DNA of 64,000 nt from Rikenellaceae bacterium (GTDB taxonomy: Bacteria > Bacteroidota > Bacteroidia > Bacteroidales > Rikenellaceae), in assembly GCA_015060045.1 (NCBI GenBank), contig SUZH01000004.1, positions 1 through 64,000 of the forward strand, read 5' to 3'. Below are positions 44,518 to 53,072 of the stretch, one piece after another. Positions within the stretch are counted from its first letter, which is position 1. Each line of letters begins with the position of its first letter. The notes beneath the pieces were generated by a model, which did not search any database, was not told the origin of the DNA, and saw only the letters and a list, made by a program, of their open reading frames with translations. A program made the position numbers and the translations under genes.

Positions 44518-46552
44518 ATCGTTTCCGCAGGTAGACCGTAGCCGTGCGGGCAACGTTGTAGATCTTCAGGCGGGGCCACTTCTTGCCCTCCTCGTCCTCG
44601 ACGTTGAACGAGAAGTGCTCGCCCTGCATATCGACCGTGTCGTGACCGCCGAAGCGTTTCTCGTCGGTCGAGAGAATCGGCACATATTTACCGGCCTTTT
44701 GTACGGGCAGCTCGTAGTCGGGTATCGATGCCGTGGGGTGCCAATTGAAGACAAAGAGCAGCTTGCCGTGCGAGAAGACGATCGTCTTGTTCTGCTCGTC
44801 CATCTGCAGATTCCAGGCGTAGCCATCCTCCAGGACCTTGTACTTCTTCATCAGCTTGATCATGGCGCGGTCGAACTCGCCCAGGAACGAGTAGCGCAAG
44901 AAACCGTTCTTGGCGAGTGACCATTGACGGCGTGCGTGGGCGTAGCTCCAGTCGTTGCCTTCGCGCGGGAAGTCGATCCATTCGGGATGGCCGAACTCGT
45001 TGCCCATGAAGTTGAGGTAGGCCTGGCCACCCGTCGCGATGGTCATCAGGCGGATCATCTTATGCAGTGCCATGCCACGCTCGATGATCAGGTTCTCCGA
45101 GGCGCGGTTCATGTCCGTGTACATCTCCTTGTCCATCAGGCGGAAGGCGATCGTCTTGTCGCCCACCAGCGCCTGGTCGTGCGACTCGGCGTAGGCTACG
45201 GTCTTCACCTTCGGCAGGCGGCCCGTCAGCACATCCCACATCTCCCAGATGTTCCAATCCTCGTCGGGGATATCCTTCAGCAGCTTGATCCAGAAATCGG
45301 GAATTGCCATGCCCAATCGGTAGTCGAAGCCGACACCGCCCTCCTCGATCGGAATACACATGCCCGGCATGCCGCTCACATCCTCGGCAATCGTGACAGC
45401 CGTCGGGTTGAGCTCGTGGACGAGCTTGTTGGCGAGCGTGAGGTAGCAAATGGCATCCGTATTGACACCTTCGTCGAAGAACTTTTCGCGCGCGTCAAAA
45501 TCGGTGTAGCCGTGGTGGTGGTAGAGCATCGAGGTGACGCCGTCGAAACGGAAGCCGTCGAAGTGGAACTCCTCCATCCAATATTTGATGTTCGAGAGGA
45601 GGAAGTGCTGCACCTCGCGCTTGCCGTAGTCGAAGATCATCGAGTCCCAGTGGGGCTGGTAGCCCGCATTGCCCGGCTTCGAGTAGTGGCAGTCCGAACC
45701 GTCGAGGTCGCGGATGCCCTCGTTGTAGTTCTTCACATAGTGGGCGTGGACGAGGTCCATGATGACGGCGATGCCCATTTCGTGGGCCTTGCGGATCAGC
45801 TCCTTCAGCTCCTCGGGCGTGCCGCAGCGCGACGTGGGGGCGAAGAAATTCGAGACATGGTAGCCGAACGAACCGTAGTAGGGGTGCTCGGCAATCGCCA
45901 TCAGCTGAATGGCGTTGTAGCCGTTGCGCTTGACGATCGGCAGAATCTTCTTCGTAAATTCGCGGTAGGTGCCGACGCCCTCCCTCTCCTGCGCCATGCC
46001 GACGTGCGATTCGTAGATCATCAACGAGCCGTTCTTCGAGGCGTCAAAGTGGTCGCCCTGCCAATCGAAGGCCTCCCCCGGCCACCAGAATTGGGCGGCA
46101 AAGTCCTTCGACTCCTCGTTCTGTACCACGCGCATGGCGTATGCCGGGATGCGGTCCATCCAGCCATTCGGGCCGTGTACATGGATCTTGTAGAGTGATC
46201 CGTGTGTCAGGCGGTCGCGGTACATGGCGGCGGGGAGGAAGATGCTCCAGACACCTGCCTGATCGCGTTTCAGGCGCAACTCCGTGCGCTGCCAATTGTT
46301 GAAGTCGCCAAAGAGATAGACATCGTGGGCAGCAGGCAGCCACTCGCGGAACCACCAACCGTCCAGTACGTCGTCCCACTGCCACCCGAAGTAGCGGTAG
46401 CCGTTGGCGTAGTCCGTGATCGAACCGTTCGAGGCCTCAATCTCGTCGATCTTCGCCTTGTAACGCGCATAGCGGGCATTCATCTCCTCCTCGACGGGTT
46501 GCAACCACTCGTCGTCAGCCACAATGGGCAATTGGTATTTGGCCTGTTCCAT
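44516..46552 (-). CDS. glgB: 1,4-alpha-glucan branching enzyme
   Basis: A 678-residue GH13 enzyme that makes alpha-1,6 branches in glycogen. It has the N-terminal CBM48 (GWWFREWLPAAHDVYLFGDFNNW), a TIM barrel with YHVSNFFAPTSR, VIMDLVHAHYVKN, the nucleophile Asp in GFRFDGVTSMLYHHHG near 337, AEDVSGMPG with the acid Glu and AESHDQALVGD, and a C-terminal beta domain. The pattern (YHHHG, HDQALVGDKTIAF) is that of the eukaryote-like branching enzymes also found in Bacteroidota. No other glycogen genes are adjacent. Confidence 0.96.
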   Translation of the reverse strand: MEQAKYQLPIVADDEWLQPVEEEMNARYARYKAKIDEIEASNGSITDYANGYRYFGWQWDDVLDGWWFREWLPAAHDVYLFGDFNNWQRTELRLKRDQAGVWSIFLPAAMYRDRLTHGSLYKIHVHGPNGWMDRIPAYAMRVVQNEESKDFAAQFWWPGEAFDWQGDHFDASKNGSLMIYESHVGMAQEREGVGTYREFTKKILPIVKRNGYNAIQLMAIAEHPYYGSFGYHVSNFFAPTSRCGTPEELKELIRKAHEMGIAVIMDLVHAHYVKNYNEGIRDLDGSDCHYSKPGNAGYQPHWDSMIFDYGKREVQHFLLSNIKYWMEEFHFDGFRFDGVTSMLYHHHGYTDFDAREKFFDEGVNTDAICYLTLANKLVHELNPTAVTIAEDVSGMPGMCIPIEEGGVGFDYRLGMAIPDFWIKLLKDIPDEDWNIWEMWDVLTGRLPKVKTVAYAESHDQALVGDKTIAFRLMDKEMYTDMNRASENLIIERGMALHKMIRLMTIATGGQAYLNFMGNEFGHPEWIDFPREGNDWSYAHARRQWSLAKNGFLRYSFLGEFDRAMIKLMKKYKVLEDGYAWNLQMDEQNKTIVFSHGKLLFVFNWHPTASIPDYELPVQKAGKYVPILSTDEKRFGGHDTVDMQGEHFSFNVEDEEGKKWPRLKIYNVARTATVYLRKR

Positions 46553-46574
46553 AGAGAAAGTATTTTTAGTTGAT

Positions 46575-46582
46575 CAAATATA
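46575..46582 (-). promoter_or_regulatory. Promoter -7 box of glgB
   Basis: TATATTTG on the minus strand with TTTG 20 bp upstream (46603-46606). Confidence 0.75.
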
Positions 46583-46615
46583 CAAAATTTATTTGGAAAT
46601 AACAAATATATCGTT

Positions 46616-46623
46616 TACCTTTG
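46616..46623 (+). promoter_or_regulatory. Promoter -7 box of padR-DUF2812
   Basis: TACCTTTG with TTTG 20 bp upstream (46592-46595). Confidence 0.75.
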
Positions 46624-46624
46624 T

Positions 46625-46639
46625 ATCGGTAGCCGATAT
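46625..46639. promoter_or_regulatory. Palindrome at the padR transcription start
   Basis: TATCGG-TAG-CCGATA, perfect 6-bp arms, two bases after the promoter box. It is a likely operator for self-regulation by the PadR protein (inferred). Confidence 0.6.
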
Positions 46640-46683
46640 AACGGAGTCCGAAATAACTGAAAAGATACTTTATTATATATACG

Positions 46684-46995
46684 ATGAACAACGCAAACAA
46701 TGCCCTCACGGAGGCGGTATACTATATCCTGCTCGCGCTGATCGAGCCGAAGCACGGCTACGGCATCATGCAGCAGACCGCGGCGCTGAGTGGCGGGCGA
46801 CTGACCCTCTCGGCCGGTACGCTCTACGGAGCCTTGGCCTCGCTACAAGAGAAGGGGTGGATCAAGCCGCTCGGCGAGGAGGGGCGCAAGAAGGAGTACC
46901 AAATTACCGATGCCGGCCTACGGGTGCTCGTGGCGGAGGTTGAGCGACTGACGGAGCTGGTCGAAAACGGAAAACAATTATTAAACATTAAATAG
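46684..46995 (+). CDS. PadR-family transcription regulator
   Basis: A 103-residue winged-helix regulator. The family core is clear: EAVYYILLALIEPKHGYGIMQQTAALSGGRLTLSAGTLYGALASLQEKGWIKPLGEEGRKKEYQITDAG. It is followed by a C-terminal helix for dimer formation (LVAEVERLTELVEN). It starts about 55 nt after its promoter and is followed 7 bp later by a DUF2812 gene, a frequent pairing. It probably represses its own operon through the palindrome at 46625-46639. Confidence 0.92.
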   Translation: MNNANNALTEAVYYILLALIEPKHGYGIMQQTAALSGGRLTLSAGTLYGALASLQEKGWIKPLGEEGRKKEYQITDAGLRVLVAEVERLTELVENGKQLLNIK

Positions 46996-47002
46996 GTTAG
47001 CT

Positions 47003-47599
47003 ATGAAATTCCAGGGTGAAATGAAAAAGGTTTGGCGCTACTATAACATTGCCGAATACGAAAAGGAGGAGCAGTGGATCAACGAGATGGCCAAGGAGGG
47101 TTGGCAGCTGACGGCCATCGGATTCTGCCGTTATATTTTCCGTCGCGGCACGCCGGGCGAGTATATCTACAAGCTCGATGTGGTGGAACGCACCGCCTCG
47201 GACGAGGTCAAGGAGAGCTACTTCAACTTCCTCACCGAGTGTGGCATCCGTGTCGTGGGCGAATTTAAGGATTGGATTTACCTACAGAAAAGGACTGCCG
47301 ACGGACCGTTCGACATGAAGGATGACACCTACGCCAAATTGCGCACGGTAAACAAGGTCTACTCCTTCGCTGTGCGCACCTTGTGCAAACTGCTGAAAAT
47401 CTTTGCCGGCGTCGTAATCATCTGCAGTTTAGGGCAAATGTTGAGTTCCAATTACGCCATCCAAGAATTATTCGGGGGCATTATGGGTGGCTGTGCGATT
47501 TCGGCTATTATCGTTTTGGCCATCCTTTGGGTACCGATTCTGCGCAAGCTCCGCCGCAAGGTGAATCAACTGATCGACGAAATCGGCGTGATTGTGTAG
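47003..47599 (+). CDS. DUF2812 domain membrane protein
   Basis: A 198-residue protein whose N-terminal part (about 8-100) is a DUF2812 domain (WRYYNIAEYEKEEQWINEMAKEGWQLTAIGFCRYIF). Two transmembrane segments follow (about 128-150 and 158-180). DUF2812 proteins lie next to PadR regulators in many genomes and are probably the regulated partner, perhaps a sensor of envelope stress or drugs. The function is unproven. There is no clear terminator before dnaK. Confidence 0.85.
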   Translation: MKFQGEMKKVWRYYNIAEYEKEEQWINEMAKEGWQLTAIGFCRYIFRRGTPGEYIYKLDVVERTASDEVKESYFNFLTECGIRVVGEFKDWIYLQKRTADGPFDMKDDTYAKLRTVNKVYSFAVRTLCKLLKIFAGVVIICSLGQMLSSNYAIQELFGGIMGGCAISAIIVLAILWVPILRKLRRKVNQLIDEIGVIV

Positions 47600-47610
47600 T
47601 GTGTCATTTT

Positions 47611-47663
47611 CTGCCAAAATGTCAGCCCCGTGTCAGCATCAGCGTTTGGCACGGGACTTTTTG
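47611..47663 (+). promoter_or_regulatory. Possible dnaK control region
   Basis: A near-palindrome CTGCCAAAATGTCAG (47611-47625) lies about 20 bp before TTGGCACGGGACTTTTTG (47646-47663). The TGGCACG part looks like the -24 element of a sigma-54 promoter, but the -12 GC is missing. CCCGTG...CACGGG also pair around it. Role uncertain. Confidence 0.3.
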
Positions 47664-47788
47664 TGCCCTTTTTGGCATAAAAACGGGTTTGGTACAGCGT
47701 TTGCTCCCTTTGGAAGCGTTGTCGCAAACGAAATGGCGGCAACCCCCGAAACAGAACAAAAACAATAAACAAATAAAACTTACAGATT

Positions 47789-49687
47789 ATGGCAAAGATT
47801 ATTGGTATTGACTTGGGTACGACGAATTCGTGCGTAGCCGTTATGGAGGGCAACGAGCCCGTGGTTATCCCCAACTCGGAGGGTCACCGCACCACCCCCT
47901 CGGTGGTAGCTTTTACCGAGAATGGCGAGCGTAAGGTGGGTGATCCCGCCAAGCGTCAGGCCATCACGAACCCGAAACGCACGGTCTTCTCGATCAAGCG
48001 TTTCATGGGTGAGCGTTACGACAACGTGGCTAACGACATTGCACGTGCTCCCTACACGATCGTACGCGGCGACAACAACACGCCCCGCGTAGACATCGAC
48101 GGCCGTCAGTACACGCCGCAGGAGATTTCGGCCATCACGCTCCAAAAGATGAAGAAGACGGCTGAGGATTACCTCGGTCAGGAGGTGACGGAGGCTGTGA
48201 TCACCGTACCGGCCTACTTCTCGGATTCGCAGCGTCAGGCCACGAAGGAGGCCGGCGAGATCGCAGGTCTGAAGGTACGCCGCATCATCAACGAGCCTAC
48301 GGCTGCCGCCCTGGCTTACGGTCTGGACAAGAAGAACAACGACATGAAGATCGCCGTATACGACCTCGGTGGTGGTACGTTCGATATCTCGATCCTCGAG
48401 CTCGGCGACGGTGTATTCGAGGTAAAATCGACCAACGGCGATACGCACCTCGGTGGTGACGACTTCGACCATGTGTTGATCGACTACATGGCCGAGGCAT
48501 TCAAGGCCGAGCACGGTGTAGATCTGCGTCAGGATCCGATGGCCCTGCAGCGCCTGAAGGAGGCTGCCGAGAAGGCCAAGATCGAGCTCTCGAGCTCGAC
48601 GACGACCGAGATCAACCTTCCCTACATCATGCCCGTAAACGGCATTCCGCAGCACCTCGTGATGACCCTCACGCGTGCCAAGTTTGAGCAACTGGCCGAT
48701 CACCTGATCCGCAAGACCGTAGAGCCTTGCAAGATCGCCCTGCGCGATGCCGGCCTCACGGCTTCGGATATCGATGAGGTGATCCTCGTAGGTGGTTCGA
48801 CCCGTATCCCCGCCATCCAGAAGATCGTGGAGGAGTTCTTCGGCAAGGCTCCCAACAAGGGTGTAAACCCCGACGAGGTAGTAGCCGTAGGTGCCGCTAT
48901 TCAGGGAGGTGTGCTGACGGGCGAGGTGAAGGATGTGCTGCTGCTCGATGTAACGCCGCTGTCGCTCGGTATCGAGACGCTGGGTGGCGTGATGACGAAG
49001 CTCATCGAGGCCAACACCACGATTCCGACCCGCAAGTCGGAGGTATTCTCGACCGCTTCGGACAACCAGCCCTCGGTAGAGATCAACGTATGCCAGGGTG
49101 AGCGTCCGCTGGCCCGCGACAACAAGTCGATCGGTCGCTTCCACCTCGACGGCATTCCGGCCGCTCCGCGTGGTGTGCCGCAGATCGAGGTAACGTTCGA
49201 CATCGATGCCAACGGTATTCTGAACGTCTCGGCCAAGGATAAGGGCACGGGCAAGGAGCAGAAGATCCGCATCGAGGCATCGTCGGGTCTCACGGAGCAG
49301 GAGATCCAGCGCATGCGTGATGAGGCCAAGGCCAACGAGGAGAAGGACAAGGCCGAGAAGGAGCGCATCGATAAGATCAACGCTGCCGACTCGAACATCT
49401 TCGCTACGGAGAAGCAGCTCAAGGAGTACGGCGACAAGATTCCGGCCGAGAAGAAGTCGGCTATCGAGTCCTCGCTTGCCAAGCTCAAGGAGGCACACAA
49501 GAACCAGGATGTAGCCGCTATCGACACGGCCATCGCTGAGCTTAATGCCGCATGGCAGGCCGCTTCCCAGGACATCTATGCCCAGCAGCAGGCCCAACAG
49601 GCTCAGGGTCAGCCGAACGCAGGCCAGCAGGCCGGTGGCGAGCAGAAAGCCCAGCCCGAGGATGTAGAGTTCGAGGAGGTGAAGTAA
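47789..49687 (+). CDS. dnaK: Chaperone DnaK (Hsp70)
   Basis: A 632-residue ATP-driven chaperone. The ATPase domain has [53 protein letters not shown] and [13 protein letters not shown]. The substrate-binding domain begins near 390 ([14 protein letters not shown]) and the lid helices follow. The end is a Gln-rich linker with the acidic tail EDVEFEEVK. No dnaJ or grpE is adjacent. Confidence 0.98.
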   Translation: MAKIIGIDLGTTNSCVAVMEGNEPVVIPNSEGHRTTPSVVAFTENGERKVGDPAKRQAITNPKRTVFSIKRFMGERYDNVANDIARAPYTIVRGDNNTPRVDIDGRQYTPQEISAITLQKMKKTAEDYLGQEVTEAVITVPAYFSDSQRQATKEAGEIAGLKVRRIINEPTAAALAYGLDKKNNDMKIAVYDLGGGTFDISILELGDGVFEVKSTNGDTHLGGDDFDHVLIDYMAEAFKAEHGVDLRQDPMALQRLKEAAEKAKIELSSSTTTEINLPYIMPVNGIPQHLVMTLTRAKFEQLADHLIRKTVEPCKIALRDAGLTASDIDEVILVGGSTRIPAIQKIVEEFFGKAPNKGVNPDEVVAVGAAIQGGVLTGEVKDVLLLDVTPLSLGIETLGGVMTKLIEANTTIPTRKSEVFSTASDNQPSVEINVCQGERPLARDNKSIGRFHLDGIPAAPRGVPQIEVTFDIDANGILNVSAKDKGTGKEQKIRIEASSGLTEQEIQRMRDEAKANEEKDKAEKERIDKINAADSNIFATEKQLKEYGDKIPAEKKSAIESSLAKLKEAHKNQDVAAIDTAIAELNAAWQAASQDIYAQQQAQQAQGQPNAGQQAGGEQKAQPEDVEFEEVK

Positions 49688-49757
49688 TTTTCAACACCTC
49701 GTTCCGGCTGAAGCACTAAAAACCTTACAGCCTTTTGGTTGCCAAGGGCAACTCCTT

Positions 49758-49812
49758 AAAAAGAGCACATCCACCTTTCCAAGCAAATCTTGGAGGTGGA
49801 TTTCTCTTTTTA
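49758..49812 (+). terminator. Terminator of dnaK
   Basis: AAAAAGAG...CTCTTTTT closes an inner stem CCACCTTTCCAAG / CTTGGAGGTGG. Confidence 0.8.
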
Positions 49813-49980
49813 AGCCCTTGCAAGGGCGCAAAAGGCAGAACAACAACCCACAAAGAGAATCACTCACAACAAAAAAAGAATACTTACATTCCCTCCTAAA
49901 CCCTCCCTTTGAGAAAGGGAGGGCTTGGTCGCTTCGCTCCCTGGGGAATGCTGACAAAAGGAGGGATTTCATTTTTTCGA

Positions 49981-50011
49981 CAAAAGGGGTTGCCGTTTGG
50001 CGACCCTTTTG
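49981..50011. promoter_or_regulatory. Long inverted repeat over the umuD promoter
   Basis: CAAAAGGGGTTGCC and GGCGACCCTTTTG flank a four-base centre, ending two bases before the umuD -7 box. It could be an operator for a damage-responsive repressor or a second terminator. Confidence 0.5.
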
Positions 50012-50012
50012 T

Positions 50013-50020
50013 TATTTTTG
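50013..50020 (+). promoter_or_regulatory. Promoter -7 box of umuD-umuC
   Basis: TATTTTTG, ending 5 bp before the ATG at 50026, so the mRNA should be almost leaderless. Confidence 0.6.
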
Positions 50021-50025
50021 CACCT

Positions 50026-50460
50026 ATGGATGATTTGAAATTGACGATACTTTCGGCCGATACCTCGAGCCACGAGGAGCTACCCGTGGTGGGGGCAACG
50101 GTCAAGGCGGGATTTCCCTCGCCGGCAGACGACTTTCTGGAGCAGCCGCTCGACCTGAACCGAGCACTGATCCACAACCCTGCCGCCACCTTCTTTGTGC
50201 GCGTTGAGGGGGACTCGATGGCGGGTGCCGGGATCGACGATGGCGATCTGCTGATTGTTGATCGTGCCGTCGAACCGCGTGAAGGGAAGATTGCCATCTG
50301 CTTCGTGGATGGGGAGTTTACCGTCAAGCGTCTCGGTCGCGAGGGGCAGGATTGGTTGCTGTTGCCAGCCAACCCGAAATACCGCCCCATTCGCCTCACG
50401 CAGGGGGATGAGCTGACCATTTGGGGCGTGGTGACCTATGTGATTAAGCACCTGCCTTAA
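50026..50460 (+). CDS. umuD: UmuD-like S24 peptidase of translesion synthesis
   Basis: A 144-residue S24-family protein. S64 in VEGDSMAGAG and K101 in FTVKRLG form the catalytic pair. An Ala-Gly cut site is at 28-29 (VKAGFPSPADDF), as in UmuD, whose trimmed form activates polymerase V. There is no DNA-binding domain, so it is UmuD rather than LexA. The ATG at 50026 fits both the family start and the promoter; the longer frame upstream crosses the palindrome. umuC follows 48 bp later. Confidence 0.94.
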   Translation: MDDLKLTILSADTSSHEELPVVGATVKAGFPSPADDFLEQPLDLNRALIHNPAATFFVRVEGDSMAGAGIDDGDLLIVDRAVEPREGKIAICFVDGEFTVKRLGREGQDWLLLPANPKYRPIRLTQGDELTIWGVVTYVIKHLP

Positions 50461-50508
50461 CGGCAAAATTAATTTTGAATTCTAAATTCTACATTTTGAA
50501 TTCGCATC

Positions 50509-51768
50509 ATGTACGGCCTTTGCGACTGCAATAACTTTTTTGTCTCGTGTGAGCGTGTTTTCCGACCTGATTTGGAGGGTCGGCCTGTGGTCGTATTGTC
50601 CAACAACGACGGCTGCGTCGTGGCACGTTCGAACGAAGCCAAGGCGATCGGCGTGGGGATGGGGCAGCCCTACTTCCAGGCCAAAGGACTCTTGGAACGC
50701 CACGGAGGCACGGTCTTTTCGTCGAATTATACGCTCTATGGCGACCTTTCGCGGCGCGTGATGACTACGCTGCGCTCGCTGGTCGAGGAGATCGAGATCT
50801 ACTCGATCGACGAGGCCTTTTTCAACCTTGAAGGGTACGATGAACCGCTGGATGAGCTGGGACGCAAGATCCGCACGACGATTCGCCGCCATACGGGCAT
50901 TCCGGTCAGCATCGGTATTGCCCCCACGAAAACGCTGGCCAAGATTGCCGCCAAGCTGGCCAAGCAATACCCCAAGTTGGGCGGTTGTTGCTACATGCAC
51001 CGCGCGGAGGATATCCGCAAGGTGCTCACGAAATTTCCGCTCAAGGATGTCTGGGGGATTGGTCGTCGCTACGGCAAGGCCTTCGATCAGATGCAGATCC
51101 TGACGGCTCAACAATTCGTCGAGTTGGAGAAACAGTGGGTGCAGGGGCGTATGGGCATTACGGGCGTGCGTACCTGGCAGGAGTTGCGCGGCATCCCCTC
51201 CCTGCCGTTGGACGACCTCTCGGCTTCGAAGCAGCAGATCACCGTCTCGCGCTCCTTCCCGCACGAGATTTATGATTGTGGGGAGTTGGAGCGAATTGTG
51301 GCGGAGTTTGCGACGATGTGCGGCGAGAAGTTGCGCCGACAAGGGTCACTGTGTCGGGCGATTCATTGCTTTGTGATGACCAATCGCCACCGTGCCGATC
51401 AGCCGCAACATGTCGAGGAGGCGGTGCATCGATTTACAACGGCAACGGATAGCACCCTCTCGCTGGTCAAGGCGGGGCGTGAGTTGTTGCGCACGATCTA
51501 CCGCGCGGGCTACGGCTACAAGAAGGCGGGCATTACGCTCAGCGGCTTTGAGGCGCGAGGCATGCAGCAACAGAGCTTGTTTGAGGCTCCTGCCGATCCA
51601 CGTCACGGGCGGCTCATGGAGGTGATGGATCAGGTGAATCGTCTCTATGGTCAGCGAACGCTTAAGACAGCCGCCGAAGGGGAGAAACCGTTTCAAATGA
51701 ATCGCGAACACGTCAGCCGCCGCTATACGACCGAGTGGAGTGAACTGCTGACCGTAAAGGCAAAATAG
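50509..51768 (+). CDS. umuC: Y-family DNA polymerase V subunit UmuC
   Basis: A 419-residue error-prone polymerase that copies damaged DNA. Seen: the N-terminal ALYDCNNFF-type motif ([17 protein letters not shown]), [18 protein letters not shown], the catalytic [12 protein letters not shown] near 102-113, [17 protein letters not shown], the little-finger domain near 240-350, and the C-terminal UmuC tail. It follows umuD and is directly joined to the next gene (stop and start codons adjacent). Confidence 0.96.
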   Translation: MYGLCDCNNFFVSCERVFRPDLEGRPVVVLSNNDGCVVARSNEAKAIGVGMGQPYFQAKGLLERHGGTVFSSNYTLYGDLSRRVMTTLRSLVEEIEIYSIDEAFFNLEGYDEPLDELGRKIRTTIRRHTGIPVSIGIAPTKTLAKIAAKLAKQYPKLGGCCYMHRAEDIRKVLTKFPLKDVWGIGRRYGKAFDQMQILTAQQFVELEKQWVQGRMGITGVRTWQELRGIPSLPLDDLSASKQQITVSRSFPHEIYDCGELERIVAEFATMCGEKLRRQGSLCRAIHCFVMTNRHRADQPQHVEEAVHRFTTATDSTLSLVKAGRELLRTIYRAGYGYKKAGITLSGFEARGMQQQSLFEAPADPRHGRLMEVMDQVNRLYGQRTLKTAAEGEKPFQMNREHVSRRYTTEWSELLTVKAK

Positions 51769-52218
51769 ATGGAGGCATTTACCGAATTTATGCTCAATTG
51801 GGGCTACGGAGGGCTGTTCCTCTCGGCACTGATCGCGGGATCGATCTTCCCAATGAGTTCCGAAGCGGTGATGGTGGGGTTGATCGCGCTGGGATTGCAC
51901 CCGGTGGGTTGTGTGGTGGCCGCTACGCTGGGCAATACGCTGGGCGGTATGACCTGCTATTGGATCGGCACACTCGGTAAGAGGGAGTGGATCCAACGGC
52001 TCGGCATTAAGGAGGAGCAACTCGCCAAAGCGACCCGCTTTTTAGGCGGGCGAGGTGCTTGGATGGCCTTCTTCAGCTTCCTGCCCACGATCGGCGAGGC
52101 GATTGCCGTGGCGCTGGGTTTGATGCGCAGCAATCGGCCGATCACCTTCACGGCGATGCTGCTCGGCAAGGCGGTGCGCTATGCGGCGATCGTGGTGGTG
52201 TACCTCTTCTTTACGTAA
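51769..52218 (+). CDS. DedA/YqaA-family membrane protein
   Basis: A 149-residue inner-membrane protein of the YqaA branch of the DedA (SNARE-associated/VTT) family. Seen: YGGLFLSALIAGSIFPMSSEAVMVGLIALG, then GNTLGGMTCYWIG, and FLPTIGEAIAVALGLMRSN, with four or five hydrophobic stretches. DedA proteins are linked to lipid-carrier or phospholipid flipping. Its ATG follows the umuC stop with no gap, so it is in the umuDC transcript, an unexpected partner. Confidence 0.88.
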   Translation: MEAFTEFMLNWGYGGLFLSALIAGSIFPMSSEAVMVGLIALGLHPVGCVVAATLGNTLGGMTCYWIGTLGKREWIQRLGIKEEQLAKATRFLGGRGAWMAFFSFLPTIGEAIAVALGLMRSNRPITFTAMLLGKAVRYAAIVVVYLFFT

Positions 52219-52220
52219 TA

Positions 52221-52257
52221 AAAAAGCCCCTCGTGTGAGGGGCTTTCTGCTTTTTTT
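52221..52257. terminator. Bidirectional terminator
   Basis: AAAGCCCCTC and GAGGGGCTTT pair; A and T runs on both sides serve the converging dedA and SDR genes. Confidence 0.88.
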
Positions 52258-53071
52258 ATTTGAAGGGGGAATTCGGCTCCTTCGACATCACGTAATAGAA
52301 CATCTTATCGAGGAATGCCGGAGCAAACTTCTTGACAAAGTGCGTGGCACGACCCTCGATCTCCATCAGGCAGAGGCGCTTGCGGCGACGAATGCCGCGT
52401 ACCACGATCTTGGCTACCTCCTCGGCGGTCATCATCTTATCCTCGTTGCGCGGGGTCTCGCCCTGCTGCGAACCGTCGGCCGTGAGGGCCGAGAAACGGA
52501 CGTTGGAGGCGGTGAAGCCCGGGCAGGCTACCATCACGTGGAGTCCCTTCTTCAGGTTCTCGATGCGGAGCGTCTCGAGGAAGCCCGTCATGGCATACTT
52601 CGAGGCCGAGTAACCCGTGCGGCCGGGCAGACCGTGCAGACCGGCTACCGACGAGATGCCGACGATCGAACCTTTGGCCTGTTGGAGGTAGGGGAGGGCA
52701 TATTTGCAGCAATTTACCGTGCCCCAGAAGTTGACATCCATCAGACGGTGCAGCACATCGAGGTCCACATCATCGAAGATGGCACGCATCGAAAGGCCGG
52801 CATTGCAGATCAGGATATCGATTCCGCCAAACTCCTTGACGGCCGTGTCGATCAGCTCCTTGCACTCCTCCTCCTTCACGACGTCGCAACCGCAATAGGC
52901 TGCTTTGCCACCCTTTTCGCGGATCTCGCCGGCGATGAGTTGTAGTTTCTGGATGCTGCGTGCACCCAGCACGACGTTTGCGCCCAATGCGGCGAACTCG
53001 CGAGCCAACGCCTCGCCGATACCCGACGAAGCACCCGTCACGATGACGGTCTTACCGTTAAAATCTTTCAT
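52256..53071 (-). CDS. Short-chain dehydrogenase/reductase
   Basis: A 271-residue classical SDR. Seen: VIVTGASSGIGEALARE at the N-terminus, CNAGLSM near 92, the catalytic Ser in VGISSVAGL, and SASKYAMTGFLETLR (Tyr and Lys). The end (MEIEGRATHFVKKFAPAFLDKMFYYVMSK) resembles membrane-associated SDRs such as the DHRS7 group. The substrate is unknown. It starts one base after the MBL hydrolase gene ends, so the two are co-transcribed. Confidence 0.88.
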   Translation of the reverse strand: MKDFNGKTVIVTGASSGIGEALAREFAALGANVVLGARSIQKLQLIAGEIREKGGKAAYCGCDVVKEEECKELIDTAVKEFGGIDILICNAGLSMRAIFDDVDLDVLHRLMDVNFWGTVNCCKYALPYLQQAKGSIVGISSVAGLHGLPGRTGYSASKYAMTGFLETLRIENLKKGLHVMVACPGFTASNVRFSALTADGSQQGETPRNEDKMMTAEEVAKIVVRGIRRRKRLCLMEIEGRATHFVKKFAPAFLDKMFYYVMSKEPNSPFK

Positions 53072-53072
53072 A

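Larger units (their letters stand above)
49688..50025. other. Gap between dnaK and umuD
   Basis: There is no gene here. It holds the dnaK terminator (49758-49812), an imperfect outer inverted repeat around it (about 49731-49750 and 49814-49836), a diverged REP-like element (about 49884-49924, with CCCTCCTAAACCCTCCC and an AAAGGGAGGG arm) and the umuD control palindrome (49981-50011). Confidence 0.7.

Noticed and set aside
49884..49924. Fourth instance of an inverted gene-end copy next to a REP-like element (behind dnaK)
   Set aside because: The element is a diverged variant and no exact inverted copy of the dnaK end was found, only an imperfect inverted repeat around its terminator.
49909..50025. 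N-terminal extension of UmuD
   Set aside because: It runs through a REP-like element and the promoter palindrome; the family begins at 50026.
50026..50460. LexA repressor
   Set aside because: It has only the S24 domain and the UmuD cut site, no DNA-binding domain, and is followed by umuC.
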